In this document: positions 23,365-35,541 of the stretch, in pieces
How the letters are laid out: each line of letters starts with the position of its first letter
How positions within the stretch are numbered: position 1 is the first letter of the stretch
NCBI GenBank assembly: GCA_024180945.1
Contig: JAKSGN010000038.1
Span: 2,356,001-2,420,000, forward strand
Length of the DNA stretch: 64,000 bases
DNA from: Macrophomina tecta
Lineage: Eukaryota; Ascomycota; Dothideomycetes; Botryosphaeriales; Botryosphaeriaceae
Direction: 5' to 3'
Translations under genes and position numbers: made by a program
The notes under the pieces: model-generated
Told to the model about the DNA's origin: nothing
Database searches by the model: none
The model's input: the letters and a program-made list of their open reading frames with translations, nothing else

Positions 23365-24792
23365 TTAGTCATGCCGTGATGTAAAGTTCGGAAGCTTCGC
23401 CGGAACAAACCCTTCGTTCTCTTCTTTAGACGGCCGAATTGGTGTTGGAGCTCCGGGCCCATAAAAAATGGCTGAGGGTGATGTTGCGAGAGACGTGGGC
23501 GGACTATCGAATGTGGGAAAAGGGATTGTCCCTCCGGCTCGAGGGCTTCGCGGCGGGGAAACTGGGGCGCTTCGAATCTCCGCCATCGCTGCTTTATGTT
23601 TGGGCGATCCGATGGGGGTCTTATCCTCGGAAGTAACAGACTGTCTTGAGTTAATAATGCCAACCTCCACTCACGCATTGGCGATATGACAACAGACCAT
23701 GTGCTCATCCACCTTGAGACCGTGCCTTGCAGCGAGTGTTCGAGCAGCCTCACGTTTTCTCTCCACGCTATCTTCCTCTTCCTTCTGCACACACGCTTCC
23801 TCAGACTTAAGTTCTGACAAGGTCGGCACCTCCTGAATACCAGCTTCAGAGCGCTTGTCTATGGATGGAGAGGCAACGGCAGACCTCCTCCGGGAGTCCC
23901 GAGTGCTCTTTGACGACATAGTTCTTGTGGACCTTCGCGAACCACGGGGGCGCCTAGAATGCGGAGTCTTTCCGCTGCTGGTATCATCCAAAAAAGTCCC
24001 AGTGTTACGGCGTTCGAGAGCGGTAGCGAACTCGTCATCCAATGGTACTGCATCGTCCAGTTCGTCTCCGCTAGGTAAGATGTCTCCTCTGGAACTCAGT
24101 GAGTCGGATGTCACACCAGACTCGGTGGTTCCGCTTCTCTGTCGCCGATGCGCAAAATAGGCGGGGTATTCATCAGACTCTTCAATCAAAGGCTCGTGCT
24201 CTTCGAACGACCTGCGTATTGCCCCGGGATGCTCCTGCAAGTCGGCGGCAGAAGGCTTGTAGCGCAGTCCTTTGCCGCCGATTTTCCATGGCAGTCTTCC
24301 CAGAAAACCAAAGTACGAGCTGGTGGGAATTATGGTGGGATCCTGTCCCGGGTCATGCGGTGGGACGACGCTTTTTCGGCGGGCGGCGGGATAACGGGCG
24401 TCGCCGCGGCGTGCGCCGTAACTCATGGCGCGTTGCCTGCCTGGTTGGCTGGAAGCGCCCTGGCCAGCCAAGAGGCGATCGAACTCGCTGTTCCCCCAGC
24501 CAAACGGGTCGTCGTTTTCCTCCTCTTCCCAGTCATCGTAGAAGTCGAAATAATGCTCAGCACGTACGCGGCCTCGGCCTCTTCTCCTGCGCAGCAGCCG
24601 GTCCTCGCGCGAGCCAAAACAGGGAGCAGTGCAGGCCTCAAAGCACTGGGAGATGGAAGCGACGCAAGGGTTGATGTAGTTGTGCGAAAAGGCATAGATG
24701 CCCTCCTGAGCAGCCTCGTTGGCCGACTCGATATTGTGGGAGAGCTCGTCCAGAGTGCGCCGGAGGCGCGGGTCATTGCGATTGCGATACAT
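23365..24792 (-). CDS. conserved fungal protein of unknown function (465 aa)
   Basis: Two exons, 23675-24792 and 23365-23644, joined by a 30-bp gap whose ends read GTGAGT...AAG. This is short for a fungal intron, but the phases agree. Start MYRNRNDPRLRRTLDELSHN. A Cys-containing segment (CVASISQCFEACTAPCFGSR) is followed by a basic run and FDFYDDWEEEENDDPFGWGN. A likely conserved core is YFGFLGRLPWKIGGKGLRYK. The rest is Ser/Arg-rich and probably disordered (RRPRGSRRSTRTMSSKS), with Pro-rich stretches near the end. The Cys cluster could be palmitoylated, which is speculation. No enzyme motif recognised. An upstream in-frame start at 24924 is possible but reads less like protein. Confidence 0.75.
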
Positions 24793-25608
24793 GATTGAGG
24801 GGAGCTGGTGAGGAGACCGGCGGTTGGTCGGGCGAGGGTGTTGGGCCGAGAAGTGGGTCAGCGAGGGCACATGGGGCGGGCGCAGCAGCCTCAGGTTGGG
24901 CAGACGTGCACGCCGCGCGCGCACTCTGGAGCAGCGTTCCAGCGGAGCTATTTGAGGGGCGGTCGGAGGTCAAAGGGCGGTCGACATCGGCACGGCTGCT
25001 CAGCAGCGGGTACGTGGGGAGGCTGAGAGTCGACTCAATCTGGGGCGACGTCAGACAGCGGAGCAGCGGCGCTAGCGACCGGAGGATTGGTCGGCCCGCT
25101 CGTGCTACGGCTAATCGGGGCGCAGGGTCCACGCCGGGCGCGGGATGGGCACGAAGGGGCCACTGTGCATGGGCTTGTTGAGCTGGCCGGCTGCCACACT
25201 GCTGCTGAGGTGGGCGAAGACATGCCTGGCGCCGCGGTTGCAGTTTGGTCGCGCGTGCGCCGGCAGCAGCTCAGCTCACTTTGGCCAGCGCACGGCCGGC
25301 TAGCAAGGCGGGCAGTGGCCGTCAATGGCGTTGCTGGTGCGGCGCAGCAGCGGTCGGCGGCCACGACTAAAAATGCCTCTTACGGTCTGGGGCGGCACGC
25401 GATCGAGATAGCGAGGAGTCCAGACCCAGTCCTTACTGTTTCCATTTACGTTCTCCCATCACCATCTGCTTCGCAGTTGTGGTTGTGCGCGCCACTGCAC
25501 CACCCGAGCCGCTATCCCGCCCACGCTACGCTTCTAGCCTGCCTTTCATAACGCCCGGGACCCCGTCATGCTGCTTTCTCGTTTCATTTCCTCACCCGCC
25601 CCATCACC
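24793..25608. other. divergent intergenic region
   Basis: About 0.8 kb between the unknown gene on the minus strand and the methyltransferase on the plus strand. GC-rich. Presumed to hold both promoters. No gene seen. Confidence 0.5.
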
Positions 25609-26797
25609 ATGAGGTACATTCGATTCTTGAAGGTTCCAAAAACCGACGGCAACACCCTTGGCGCTCTCGTCACCGTGACTTCGGATCTTGGTGATGACTT
25701 CCTGCTCGCCGATGTAGCTCTGACCGCAACCTTGCGCTCCCCCGATCACAATGGCGATATCTACTTGCGCAAGAGCCTCAAGTGGTCGGCTGGCATGCGC
25801 GCCCTACCCATCACCTTCGACCTCCGCAATTGCGATCTGGACTGGCCTGTCGTTGTCCACGTGGGCCCCAAGACCGACCGTCTCGACAGGCAGAACTACA
25901 ACGCCGACTTACCCGCTCTCATTTCAGCATGGAGCTCTATCCTGGATCCCACTGCCGGCGTGATGGAGGCCGAGAAAAAGGTGGAAAGGCGCTTTATCCC
26001 GCTGAGCAACCGCACTTTAAGCATCTGGGAGGAGACGGGCGATAGTATCGCGCGCCATATCTGGTAGGCCGTCCTTTGATTATTCTTTTTTTCTTTTTTT
26101 TTTGGAGACGCTGTGTGCGCTGACTAGTGTAAGGGACGCGGGTGTCGGCCTTGCAGCCTTTTTCGACAAAACAATTGCCATGCAGTACGATAGTCTGCCC
26201 CTGTTGGACTCAACCCTCAGCTCTGCCACGTACAAAAAGCTCCACGTGCTTGAGCTGGGCACTGGATGCGGCATTGTTGGCATCAGCTTGGCCCAGATTG
26301 TTCCGGACTGCGAGGTTACACTAACCGACTTGCCGGAAGCTCGCGAGATCGCCCAAAGGAATATCGATGCGATGAATCCGGCCATGTCTTCCCGTGCCAC
26401 CTTTGTACCGTTGGACTGGGATCAGCCCCTCCCGAAGCCTGTTAGCGAGCGGCATTATGATTTGATTATCGTATCTGACTGCACGTACAATCCCGACAGC
26501 AGCCCGGCTCTGGTCACCACCCTCAAAGCCCTGACTACGCGATCTCCCAAGGCCATTATAGTTCTTGCCATGAAGGTACGACACGAGAGCGAGGCTATTT
26601 TCTTCGACCTCATGAAAAAAGACGGCTTCGTTCAGGCCACTACCACTTGCCAGCCCCTGCCTTGCGACGAGGCCGATCTCGATCTGCCTGGCAAGGTTGA
26701 CATTTACATTTTCCACTCCAGTGCGCGGCCTGCATCCCCTCCTGAGGGCCCGCACTCCGTTGCTGACCCATCCGTGGTTTCTTTCTGGAGTGATTGA
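25609..26797 (+). CDS. METTL21-like protein lysine methyltransferase family protein (372 aa)
   Basis: Predicted SAM-dependent methyltransferase of the fungal METTL21/Nnt1-like family (PF10294 type). Members methylate lysines of translation factors or chaperones; the target here is unknown. Exons 25609-26063 and 26134-26797 join in phase (TG|G, Trp) to 372 residues. The N-terminal fungal extension runs MRYIRFLKVPKTDGNTLG to VERRFIPLSNRTLSIWEETG. The Rossmann core has motif I LELGTGCGIVGISLA, an acidic strand VTLTDLPEA, and DLIIVSDCTYNPDSSPALVT (post-motif II, D-x-x-Y-like). The 70-bp intron has a pyrimidine-rich stretch. Confidence 0.9.
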
Positions 26798-28286
26798 ATG
26801 GCTGAACGCTACTACTACGTCAAAGATGCAATGCCACGTGAAAATCCAGCCGATGGAGATCAAGCTCATTCACCGGTGAGCCTGTCTGTCCGGATGGAAC
26901 TCTCAACTCCCTACGGAGCATCCGGCTTCGCTTTTAGGCCGAGATCCAGGATGCTGCAGCATCTTGTCTGACGAGTCGAAAGACGCGATTCCTCGCTCGA
27001 GGCATATAACACGGCCGCGACAAAAAGGGCGTCAACAGGTGGGCCCAAGACCGCGCCCGATGTATATATGGCTGACTCATGCGGGCTGCACGGCCACGTG
27101 AGGCAGCATAGGAAAGCATGTCTATAATTACAGGGTCTAATTATACGAAGATTTTTCCATGCAAGAGGTGGAAGCAGGAACGACAAATAAGCGGACGCTC
27201 TTTTCTAATCCCACCGATGTGACTTGCTTCGTATAGATGGTTTGTGGAATCGGTGTGTGCCTGCTACGAGCAGGTGAACCAACGTGTTTCTCCCGGCAAC
27301 GTGAGCGCAGAGGTGTTGGAATGGGTGCTGCCGATTGACAAGGCATCGCTCATCTCCTCCAAGGGGGGCGGATCTGGGGCTCCTTGGGCGACAACAGCCC
27401 TACGGCGCGCCCGATCCGCATGCCATGGCGGCAACTCTGATCGAAGTGCCGCCCGGCAGCATGTGCTTATTCATGGGGGCGGGCCTGTCGCAGAACATGG
27501 AACTGGGATGCGTTATTTTTTCTCTAGCGCGTGCAAGTTCTGGCTGGGAAGCGTTCGCCTGTCGTCACCGGCCGGCTCAGGCACGCGGGCGCAAGCTGGG
27601 GCACAGCCGACTCAAAATTCACCACGCCCCTCGATCGCAAACGTCTTCCTCTCCACACCCACCCCAACACCTCCTTTTCCGCGTGTGCCGCCCCGGCATC
27701 ATCGTCGCTGCCTCTGCCAGCTTCAATTGCGCCCGCGATTTGTCTGCCTTCCAGCTCGTCGGAGTGACTCACTGCGGTGCGTAACGACCACAGCCGCCCA
27801 CCCGCGCCCGGCGAGCCCTGCCTTGCCCTCCGCCACTTCCCTCGATCGCTCACCGCGACGCCGCGCTGACGCTTACTTGTCCTCGACAGACGCTCTGGAG
27901 CATCGGCTCATCGACTGCCTTTGGTCTTCTCAAAGGCACCGCTACCAAGACGGCCCCCAAGGCCTCTGCATCCGTAGCTCTCCAAATTGTCGCTAGACCC
28001 AAAAACAAGGACACCCTCAACAATCTTCCTCCGCCTGCTTCTGCTGAAGTCGCCTCCTGAGCTCGAGCGTTTGATTTTCTCGCCAAATCAAACCTCCCCC
28101 CCGGATTTTCCCAACACTCAGCTGCCGCATAGGACGCACTCTGTGGTTCTTCCTCTCCACGAGGAAGAGTCGAGGAGGCCTCGCCTGTCAACACTCAGCC
28201 TCGGATTTGAGCCTTTTCGGCCCCCTTAACAGGACCTTCCGCGCGTTTGAATAACAAGACTACCACCAGGAACGATATCCCTGGTT
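26798..28286. other. long upstream region of ornithine decarboxylase
   Basis: 1.5 kb with no recognised gene. A TATA-like TGTATATATGG lies near 27060-27070 and a CACGTG box near 27100. Upstream ATGs with open frames, for example at 27244 and 27335, precede the decarboxylase start. A long leader with upstream ORFs is known for other fungal ODC genes. Here it is only a possibility. Confidence 0.4.
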
Positions 28287-29681
28287 ATGGCACCTTCTGC
28301 AATCACCACTACCGAACAGTACGCGCCGTTGTCGATTAAGACATTTACACCGGTCGACCATACTGCTCCTGCCATCGAAACCAAATATGGCGTCAAGAAT
28401 GCCAAGCAATTGATTGGTGAAGCTTTTAAGAAGCGTGTCGATGCAATCGACCCCGATTCCTGTGAGGCGGGTGAAGAAGATGCCTTCTTCGTGGCTGATA
28501 TGGGCGAGGTCTACCGCCAGCACCTCCGTTGGAAGATGAATCTGAAGAGGGTCAAGCCGCATTATGGTATGCTCTTCTCGCGGTTCTCTATGGTGGCAAA
28601 TCGCTAACTCGATGCAGCTGTCAAATGCAACCCTGATCCTCAAGTCATCCGCCTGTTGGCCGAGCTGGGCACTGGTTTCGACTGTGCGTCCAAGGCTGAG
28701 ATCGAACAGGTCTTGAAGATGGGTATTGACCCTTCGCGTATAATCTACGCGCAGCCTTGCAAGACCAACTCGTACGTTCGCTACGCTGCCCAGCAAAACG
28801 TCAAACAGATGACGTTCGACAACGCCGATGAGTTGTACAAGACCAAAAAGCTCTTTCCTGACGCCGAGCTGTATCTGCGCATCCTCACCGATGACTCTGC
28901 CAGCCTGTGCCGCTTGAGCCTCAAGTTTGGCGCTCCTTTGGATACTACCAAAGATCTGCTCGAGTTAGCCAGGAAGCTGGAGCTCAATGTGGTTGGTGTT
29001 GCCTTCCACGTCGGCTCTGGTGCGTCCGACCCTCAGGCTTTCATCAGGGCTGTGGAGGACGCTCGCACCGTTTTCGATCAGGCCGAGCAACTTGGCTTCA
29101 ACATGCACACCCTTGATGTTGGTGGCGGTTTCTCCAGCGAGACGTTTGAGGAGATGGCAGCAGTGCTCTCTGAAGCACTTGACGCCCACTTTCAACCCCA
29201 TATCCGCGTCATTGGCGAGCCTGGCCGCTATTACGTCTCGTCCGCCTTCAACATCGCTTGCAACGTCATCGCGCGCCGCACTGTCCGTGATGAACAGCTG
29301 GACACGACGTCGTACATGCTGTATCTCAACGATGGCGTCTACGGCAACTTCTCCAGCATCATGTTTGATCACCAGCACCCAGTCCCGCGCATCCTCAAGA
29401 GTGGCGACCGCTTCTTGTACGATCAGGAGTCGTGCGAGTTTGACGTGGACGGCCGCCGCCCCATCGAATACTCCATCTGGGGCCCGACCTGCGACGGTAT
29501 CGACTGCATCGCTGAGAAGGCGTCTTTCGCCGAAGAGATCGACGTCGGCGACTGGCTCTACTTCGAAGACATGGGTGCTTACACCAAGTGCTCGGCCACT
29601 CGCTTCAACGGCTTCACTGACAAGCACGAGACCATCTATGTCTCGAGCGAGCCCGGCGCCAGCGCCCTTCTGGACATGTAG
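28287..29681 (+). CDS. SPE1: ornithine decarboxylase (447 aa)
   Basis: PLP enzyme converting ornithine to putrescine, the first and rate-limiting polyamine step, in the cytosol. Exons 28287-28566 and 28618-29681 (51-bp intron) give 447 residues. PLP-binding Lys is K96 in KPHYAVKCNPDP. HVGSGASDP and GEPGRYYVSSAF (near residue 292) bind cofactor phosphate. WGPTCDGIDCI holds the catalytic Cys near residue 385. The fold is the eukaryotic group IV alanine-racemase type, active as a dimer. Fungal enzymes are normally controlled by antizyme and proteasomal turnover; the N-terminal segment here could serve that, not shown. Confidence 0.97.
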
Positions 29682-30515
29682 GTTGAACATATCGTCTCCG
29701 TGCCACAGAAGGAAGGAGAATATTATAGACGGAGGAGACCTTTCGATTAATTTCATTCTTGTTTCTTTGGTCAATATATGGTCACTACGGAATGACTGTA
29801 ATCCTTTTGCCGTCTCCTACCAGCATAAGACGAGTGCTTTTCCTTGGTTTGCGGCTCCTTGCCTACTGAAAAGTTCACGTATATTTCTTTGGCTGCTTGT
29901 GCATTCCGAAGCAGGGAATGCAGGGGAGTGGGAGGGGAAAAACCGTTCACACCCGGAATAGAGAGGAGATGGCGGCTTGCATAGTGTCTTTTGGGTCATG
30001 CTCTACCATTGCCCTACTATTATTATTTTTCTTTCCGTCTGGCCCCCTATTACTACGTAGAAACACCAAGCTGCACACACAATGAACAAGCTTCTAGTCG
30101 TTCGTTAAACTGGGTCCTTCTTTGGCGCGTGCACTGACCGATCTTCTCTACAATCCGTGCTGTTGACGCTTCCGGCATATGGAGCGCTCGCTCATATAAG
30201 GATGTTATGCAGGCACGTGCCACGGCACGTCTCCCCCGCCATTCCACGATCCCTCAAGGTTCTCGTCTAGCTCCAGACGCTTGCTCTTGATTCACCCTTC
30301 AGGACTCGATGTTTTATGAAACTTGCAACCAGCTATTGCTGTATACCACGTCGTCGTGGCGGCGTCCGGTTGATCGTTAGGTCTCCAAGAAAGAAGTCAT
30401 CTTCTTGCCGCTTTTTCACGGCCATACCGGCCTAAGATCTCGCTCTATATGCAGGTCAAATCCGCCAAGTGTGCACGGGGAGGGTATCCATTCTATGGTT
30501 TTCGTTTTCCTCCCA
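29682..30515. other. intergenic between converging ODC and ATG5
   Basis: About 0.8 kb. Near 30208-30228 is an imperfect palindromic GGCACGTGCC...GGCACGTC stretch. No gene seen. Confidence 0.5.
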
Positions 30516-31729
30516 TCAATTCATCATCACAATCGCGACATGCAAGAACCCGTCCGCATACGCCGCCGCCTTCAGCAGCTCCTCGACAGGGGCGCTCAGC
30601 GGGACGACTGCGCCGTGCAACACTGGCTGCGCCAGTAGCGGGCTACGTCTGCTCGGGAAGAGTGTGGGCAGTATCATGTTCAGCGCCGTGCCCATCGTCT
30701 GCGGTTGGCCCGAGCCGCCACCAGCACCACCACCTCTTGACGTCGCGGTGCCAACCCCGAGCACAGGCGGCACGAGGGCCTGCACGACGCGGAGAGACGT
30801 GATGGTGTCGGACGCAGCGGGCGCGGGCGAGTCCGCCGCCGCTCCATCTTCCTCTCCAGCTCTGCCCTCCCTCGCCGCTGGCGTTCCCCTTTCCAACGCA
30901 TTGTTTGTGTTGTCTCCTCCGCCTCCTGCTCCCACTCTCGCCGGCCCCGGCGCGCCCGGCAGGTACAGCTTCATAGGCACGTTGCGCAGCGGGCCGGCAC
31001 CGGGCGGGCTGACGAGCAGGCGGCCGTGCACGGCGTTCCAGGCGGGCAGGTCGTTGGCGCGCACGGCGTCCCAGAGGCGGTCCGACGCTTCCTTCGAGAG
31101 CGACATGGCGGCCTTAGCGGTGCCGTTGCGCAGAAAGTCGGCCTCCTTGACGGCGTTGACGAAGGCATCGTGGTGCGCCTTGTGGGCGGCGTCGAGCGGG
31201 ACGAGGGTAGCCGGCGCGGGCGTCGTGAAGTGTGCCGTCAGCCGCCAGGGCGTGCCGGGTTGCGTCGTCATGGGCGTGCCCGTGGGCGAGGGGGGTGGAT
31301 GTGGTGTGGATGGAGTGGGCGCGGTGAGGGCGTCAGGCGTGAAGGGCTCGGCCCCGGAGTAGAGGTCGTAGAGGAGGCCGATGGGGTGGTGCCATTTTAG
31401 GGGGACGTCGTCGTAGGAGAGCCAGCCTTGGCTAGGGTCGACGTCCGGATCGATGAGGAAGGGCGTGAAGAAGGCATGTAAGCGGGAAAGCATGAACGGG
31501 ATGTAGGAGAGGCGGGGAACTTGGATCTGGTGTGAAACATGTTAGCTGGTACCTTGACGTCTGCCAGTGTAACCGTGGTTCGGTGGTGAGCAGAGTAGTG
31601 CTGGTTTACCAGATATGGATCTGATTCGTCGTAAGTACGGCATTCGGTGCTGGCAAGCCGTATCTCAAGTGGTATTGAACCGCTCCAGATCTGCTTCTGC
31701 AGAGCGCTGAGGTCGCGCTGATTGGCCAT
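30516..31729 (-). CDS. ATG5: autophagy protein 5 (376 aa)
   Basis: Accepts ATG12 through an isopeptide bond. With ATG16 it forms the E3-like complex that lipidates ATG8 on the phagophore. Exons 31610-31729 and 30516-31526 (83-bp intron) join in phase. N-terminus [20 protein letters not shown], then [17 protein letters not shown] and [17 protein letters not shown] are diagnostic. The C-terminus [20 protein letters not shown] matches the last ubiquitin-like domain. At 376 residues it is longer than many fungal orthologs because of Pro/Thr-rich and Gly/Ala/Glu-rich linkers. The acceptor Lys is probably in SKEAS or a neighbouring Lys of the helical domain; not assigned. Confidence 0.93.
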
Positions 31730-32495
31730 CGCGGCGGCTGGCGCCGGAGGCGGAGAGAGGAGGGGAGCTGGTGGAGGAGGAAGATAGATTGTGGTGATGG
31801 CGGGGCGGGTGATGCGGCGGAGCGCGTGCAGCGAAGGCCGGCCGATCACCTTTGTTGGACAGGCGTCATTGGGCGGCCACGCGTGCTCATGGGCAACATG
31901 GTCGAATAATGCACGAGATAAATCGCGACGTCAGGCGGCAGCTAGTTTGGCGGCCGAGCGCAAGAGCAGCGAATGAGGCCAGGCTGCTTTCATGACAATC
32001 GCGGGCATTTCCATTGCGCGAGCAGCTCCGGCGCCAGCTACGAGTGCTGCAGGGAAGCGTGTTCCGTCAATTGCAGCAGAGCCTAAAAAGTAGCCCAGGC
32101 CCTTTTCCGGTCCACGCCCCGATTTGCCCGTGCTGTGGATTTTCTCCTCCGCCCAGCATGCTACCCCAGACGCGTCCTATTCAATCCCGCGACCCGCTAC
32201 TCGCTCTTCCCGGCTGACCTCGCCCTACCCCGCGGGGAACCCCAAGCCCCCCTCTCCTTTCCCGGACGGCTCGGTGCGGGAGAAATCCAATCAGGGAAAG
32301 CTACAGTCTGAGGGAAAAGGCAACACAGGATCAGATCATGCTGGCGCCAGCTCCTCCGCCGTACCCATAAAATCACGCTCCCCTCTCTTTTACCTCTCCT
32401 CTCCTCTCCTCCCTTGCCCGTTGCTTGCCTCCGCCATTCGGACATTCCCTCCCTGCTTTCACTCTTCCTGAGCCTCTCAATTGTCCTCCCTGGCA
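31730..32495. other. divergent intergenic region upstream of ATG5
   Basis: About 0.8 kb, pyrimidine-rich near 32380-32420. No gene seen. Likely promoters of ATG5 and of the plus-strand gene. Confidence 0.5.
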
Positions 32496-33549
32496 ATGGC
32501 TACCGCGAGCCCCGTCTTCAGTCCTGGCCCAGCAGCCCACTCCATGAACTTGCACGATCCAGCACCGCCCGCGCCCACGAACCGCAAGCGCTCGCGGAGT
32601 ATGATCTTCGAGGAAGGTGGAGAGCAAGAAAAGCAACCTCAGCGCTGGGGAAACGGCACAAACGGCCATACAAGCGGCAGCACCACTGCACAGACAAACG
32701 GCACCGAAGAGCTCAAGCGTACGCGGACCACTGGCGAGCTAGACGCGCTAGGCGTGATACCCTCCAGCGAAGCCTGGCAGCTACAAGGAGTCACGACGGA
32801 TCTTCTGACCGCTGCCGATGCTGCTTCGGCTGGTGGACTGAGGAGCTACGTGAGCGGTCGTTCATTGGTCGTGTTGTGTGTTCTGGAGCACGTGGATGTC
32901 CAATACCACCTACTATGGTACGTCTTGAATGCCACGCAGTAGCCTGATGCCTACGCGCCCATTGTTTAACTCCTGGAGTGTACTGTCTCTGCCCTGCCCC
33001 AACCCATTCTCATTGCGACAACGCCCAATCACTCATGGCGAGGTGAAGCGTTCAACTGGACACCAACACCATCAAATCCTCTCCACATCTGCCTAGACGA
33101 AAGCCTCGATCACACAATAGCCACCCACTTACCCTTGCAACGTCCCCACAACCCCCCTCATCGCCACTCAACACGTCACTAACTCCACTGTCAGCTCCGC
33201 CCTCCCAGCCCTGCAATCCCTCTCCCCGACCCTCCAGCCCCTCCTCCTCACCCGCCACGACGTGACCTCGCACCTGCGCCCCGCGCCGGCCTTCCCCGTC
33301 GTCACTGCCCGGGGTCACCCGCAAAACCACTTCCTCAAGCTGGGTCTACTGCACCCGCTGGGCGGCGGGCAGGCGGGCATGGATGCACTGGTGGTGCTGG
33401 ACGCGCAAGGCCGCCGCCGCCTGGTGCTGCCGTTCGGCTGGGGCGCGGGCAGGCACGCCGGCGAGGCCGTCGGCGGCGGGATTGTGCGGGAAAAGTTGAT
33501 GGAGGTTCTGGCGCAGGGCATCGAGGCGTTGGAGCGCGAGGTCAGGTGA
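32496..33549 (+). CDS. hypothetical protein, multi-exon model unresolved
   Basis: Not recognised. Start MATASPVFSPGPAAHSMNL is followed by a basic NRKRSRSM patch, suggesting a nuclear localisation signal. First exon 32496 to about 32849, ending LRSY at a GTGAGC donor. A coding-like middle stretch reads PQPILIATTPNHSWRGEAFN and NPLHICLDESLDHTIATH. The last part reads SALPALQSLSPTLQPLLLTR, HFLKLGLLHPLGGGQAGMD and RRRLVLPFGWGAGRHAG, with stop at 33547-33549. Middle and last parts are in different frames. The only GT-AG path I can draw uses a weak GTCCCC donor near 33137, so the gene may be intact with an odd intron or frameshifted. Confidence 0.55.
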
Positions 33550-33912
33550 TATGAGACCTGTTCAGATGGACGACGACATCAGCTTCGACCCAGCTGGAAA
33601 GCTGAGCAAGGCAAATCGATTGCGACGTTCTGATGCTCGGTATGGGGTATCGTTGGCGATTATGTCTTTTCGTGGAGATCTTCATGGGACTGTATTCTTA
33701 GATTTTGTGCCTTTTCTTAGGAGTTTCTTGCGGATACGTTTGGAAGGGCCTTGGTGGCAGATATACCATTATGAGATAGGACAGGGAGTTTGGTGCCTCC
33801 CGCCGACGCATCACGGACAATAAATGGGGGCCAACACGTTTGCTTCTCAGAGCGGAATTCAAGTCTAGAACATGAACACGGACCTGGTTGCTCGAGCTGG
33901 TAGCCACACTAA
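33550..33912. other. short convergent intergenic region
   Basis: 363 bp of 3' flanks. No gene seen. Confidence 0.6.
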
Positions 33913-35319
33913 TTATGCTAAATCGAAAGTCATCTGTTTCTTAGAAAAATCCCTGTAGATTTCCTCTAGCGCCTCCCGCTTGCGCTTCCTCGTCTTCTCT
34001 TCATGCTCCGCCTCTTCTTTCTCTTCATCCTCTACCATGAAATCCTCCTCCGTCCGCGGCGCCCACACTCTGATGGTCCCATCCGAATGAGCAGAATACA
34101 TCTCGACGTCGTGGGCACGCCATGCCAATGCCGTGGTGCGGTTCTTCAGCTGCCTCTGACTCCGTGCCGCGCCCACGGTGCCCGTAGACCGATGCGGCGT
34201 CTTCAACCGCTTCAGCAGCCTGCCCTCGAACGCCTCGTACACCAAGATCTCGCGTTCGCTCGGGTAAAACAACAGCTCCTTGCTCGGCGCCGTCAACGCG
34301 CTCGGCGACAGCAGCGGCAGCAGCGCGGAGAGGTGGGCATTCTTGATCGTAGGGCCGAAGCTCGCCAGCGTGTTAGCACCGGTGACAGTATCCCAGACGC
34401 GCACGCGCTCGTCGTGGCCCGTCGTCACCAGGTGTCGTCCGTCCTCAGTCCAGACGACTCCGTTCGCGGCGCCGGTATGCGCGCGCCCCTGCTGGCGGTT
34501 GCGAGCGCCGCCTCCCAGGCCGTCGAAACCCATCACGCCGATCGAGTCTTCCATGTCGAGCACGCCGAGGCAGCCGGCGCTGCGGCGGATGTCCCAGAGG
34601 CGGACGGTGCCATCGGTGCCGCCGCTGGCGACAAGGTGGTCGGTCGTGGGGCTCCAGGCGGTGCAGAGGACAGCGCCGCCGTGGCCAGCGAGCGAGTGCG
34701 TCGCGGCGCCGGAGCGGAGATCGACGAGGCGGACGGCGGGCTGTTGGGTGGCGCAGGCTACGAGGAGGTGGGATGCGATGGGGGACATGGAATGGGAGTA
34801 GACGACATGGTTGAGGTCGAAGGATGCGGAGACCTCGAGAGTTTCGGAGGAATAGATCTTCAATGTGTGGTCATACGAGGAGGAGAGGAAGGCCAGCGAG
34901 TCGAAGGGATAGAATGATACGTGAGTGATTCCAAAACTGTGGGCTGTGGATGTTCTGGGCTATAATTAGCTGGAAAATCGCCCCGGCGGGGAGGGGGAGA
35001 CATACTTTCGCAAAGCTCCAAGCGGGTAGAAGGTGGTGACAGAGCGATCCTCACGGGACTCGAGATCCCACATGCATATGGACGAGTCGGCACCACCAGA
35101 TAGAAGGTAGCGACCCTCGAACCTATCTATGGTCATAGCATTCACGCCGGTGGCGTGAGCTCTGAGATCCTCGGGGAGAGTATCATCCTCGAGCTGAGCC
35201 GAGCTGTCAAACCGAAGCGAGGTAGGCTGTAAAGAATGCAACAGACGGCTCGTCTCATGGCGCCGGAAGGCGGCAGGCGATATGGCGCCCAGGGCGCGGT
35301 TCAGTAGGAGAGCATTCAT
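33913..35319 (-). CDS. WD40 protein of the CSA/ERCC8 (Rad28-like) family (451 aa)
   Basis: Likely ortholog of human CSA, the substrate receptor of a CUL4-DDB1 ubiquitin ligase in transcription-coupled repair; fission yeast Ckn1 and budding yeast Rad28 are relatives. Exons 35006-35319 and 33913-34954, joined at CCCAG|A in phase, give 451 residues. N-terminus MNALLLNRALGAISPAAF. WD repeats include LLSGGADSSICMWDLESRED, VVYSHSMSPIASHLLVACAT, HLVASGGTDGTVRLWDIRRS, LVTTGHDERVRVWDTVTGAN and MYSAHSDGTIRVWAPR. The middle motif VVYSH-MSP and the RRS-GCLGVLD segment match CSA particularly well. A basic and acidic C-terminal tail follows the propeller. Divergent from the next gene. Confidence 0.88.
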
Positions 35320-35541
35320 GCATCGGCTGTGGAAGCGGTAATGTTCAAGACAAGAGAGCGGGCGAGGACCAGGACGGATGACGCAAGGTATGCATGACTC
35401 GTGTGCAAAATCGTCGCGCTGACCGACAACTCAACGCGTCCGGACGCATCGCTAGTCAATCAAAGTCCCAACTCGGCGCGCCTATGAGCAGGCAAAGACC
35501 CCACGCCTTCCAATCAGCCCGGACAGTCCCGGGAATCTGTC
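35320..35541. promoter_or_regulatory. shared promoter, CSA-like / unknown 256-aa gene
   Basis: Only 222 bp separate the divergent start codons, so regulation is probably shared. No specific site assigned. Confidence 0.4.
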
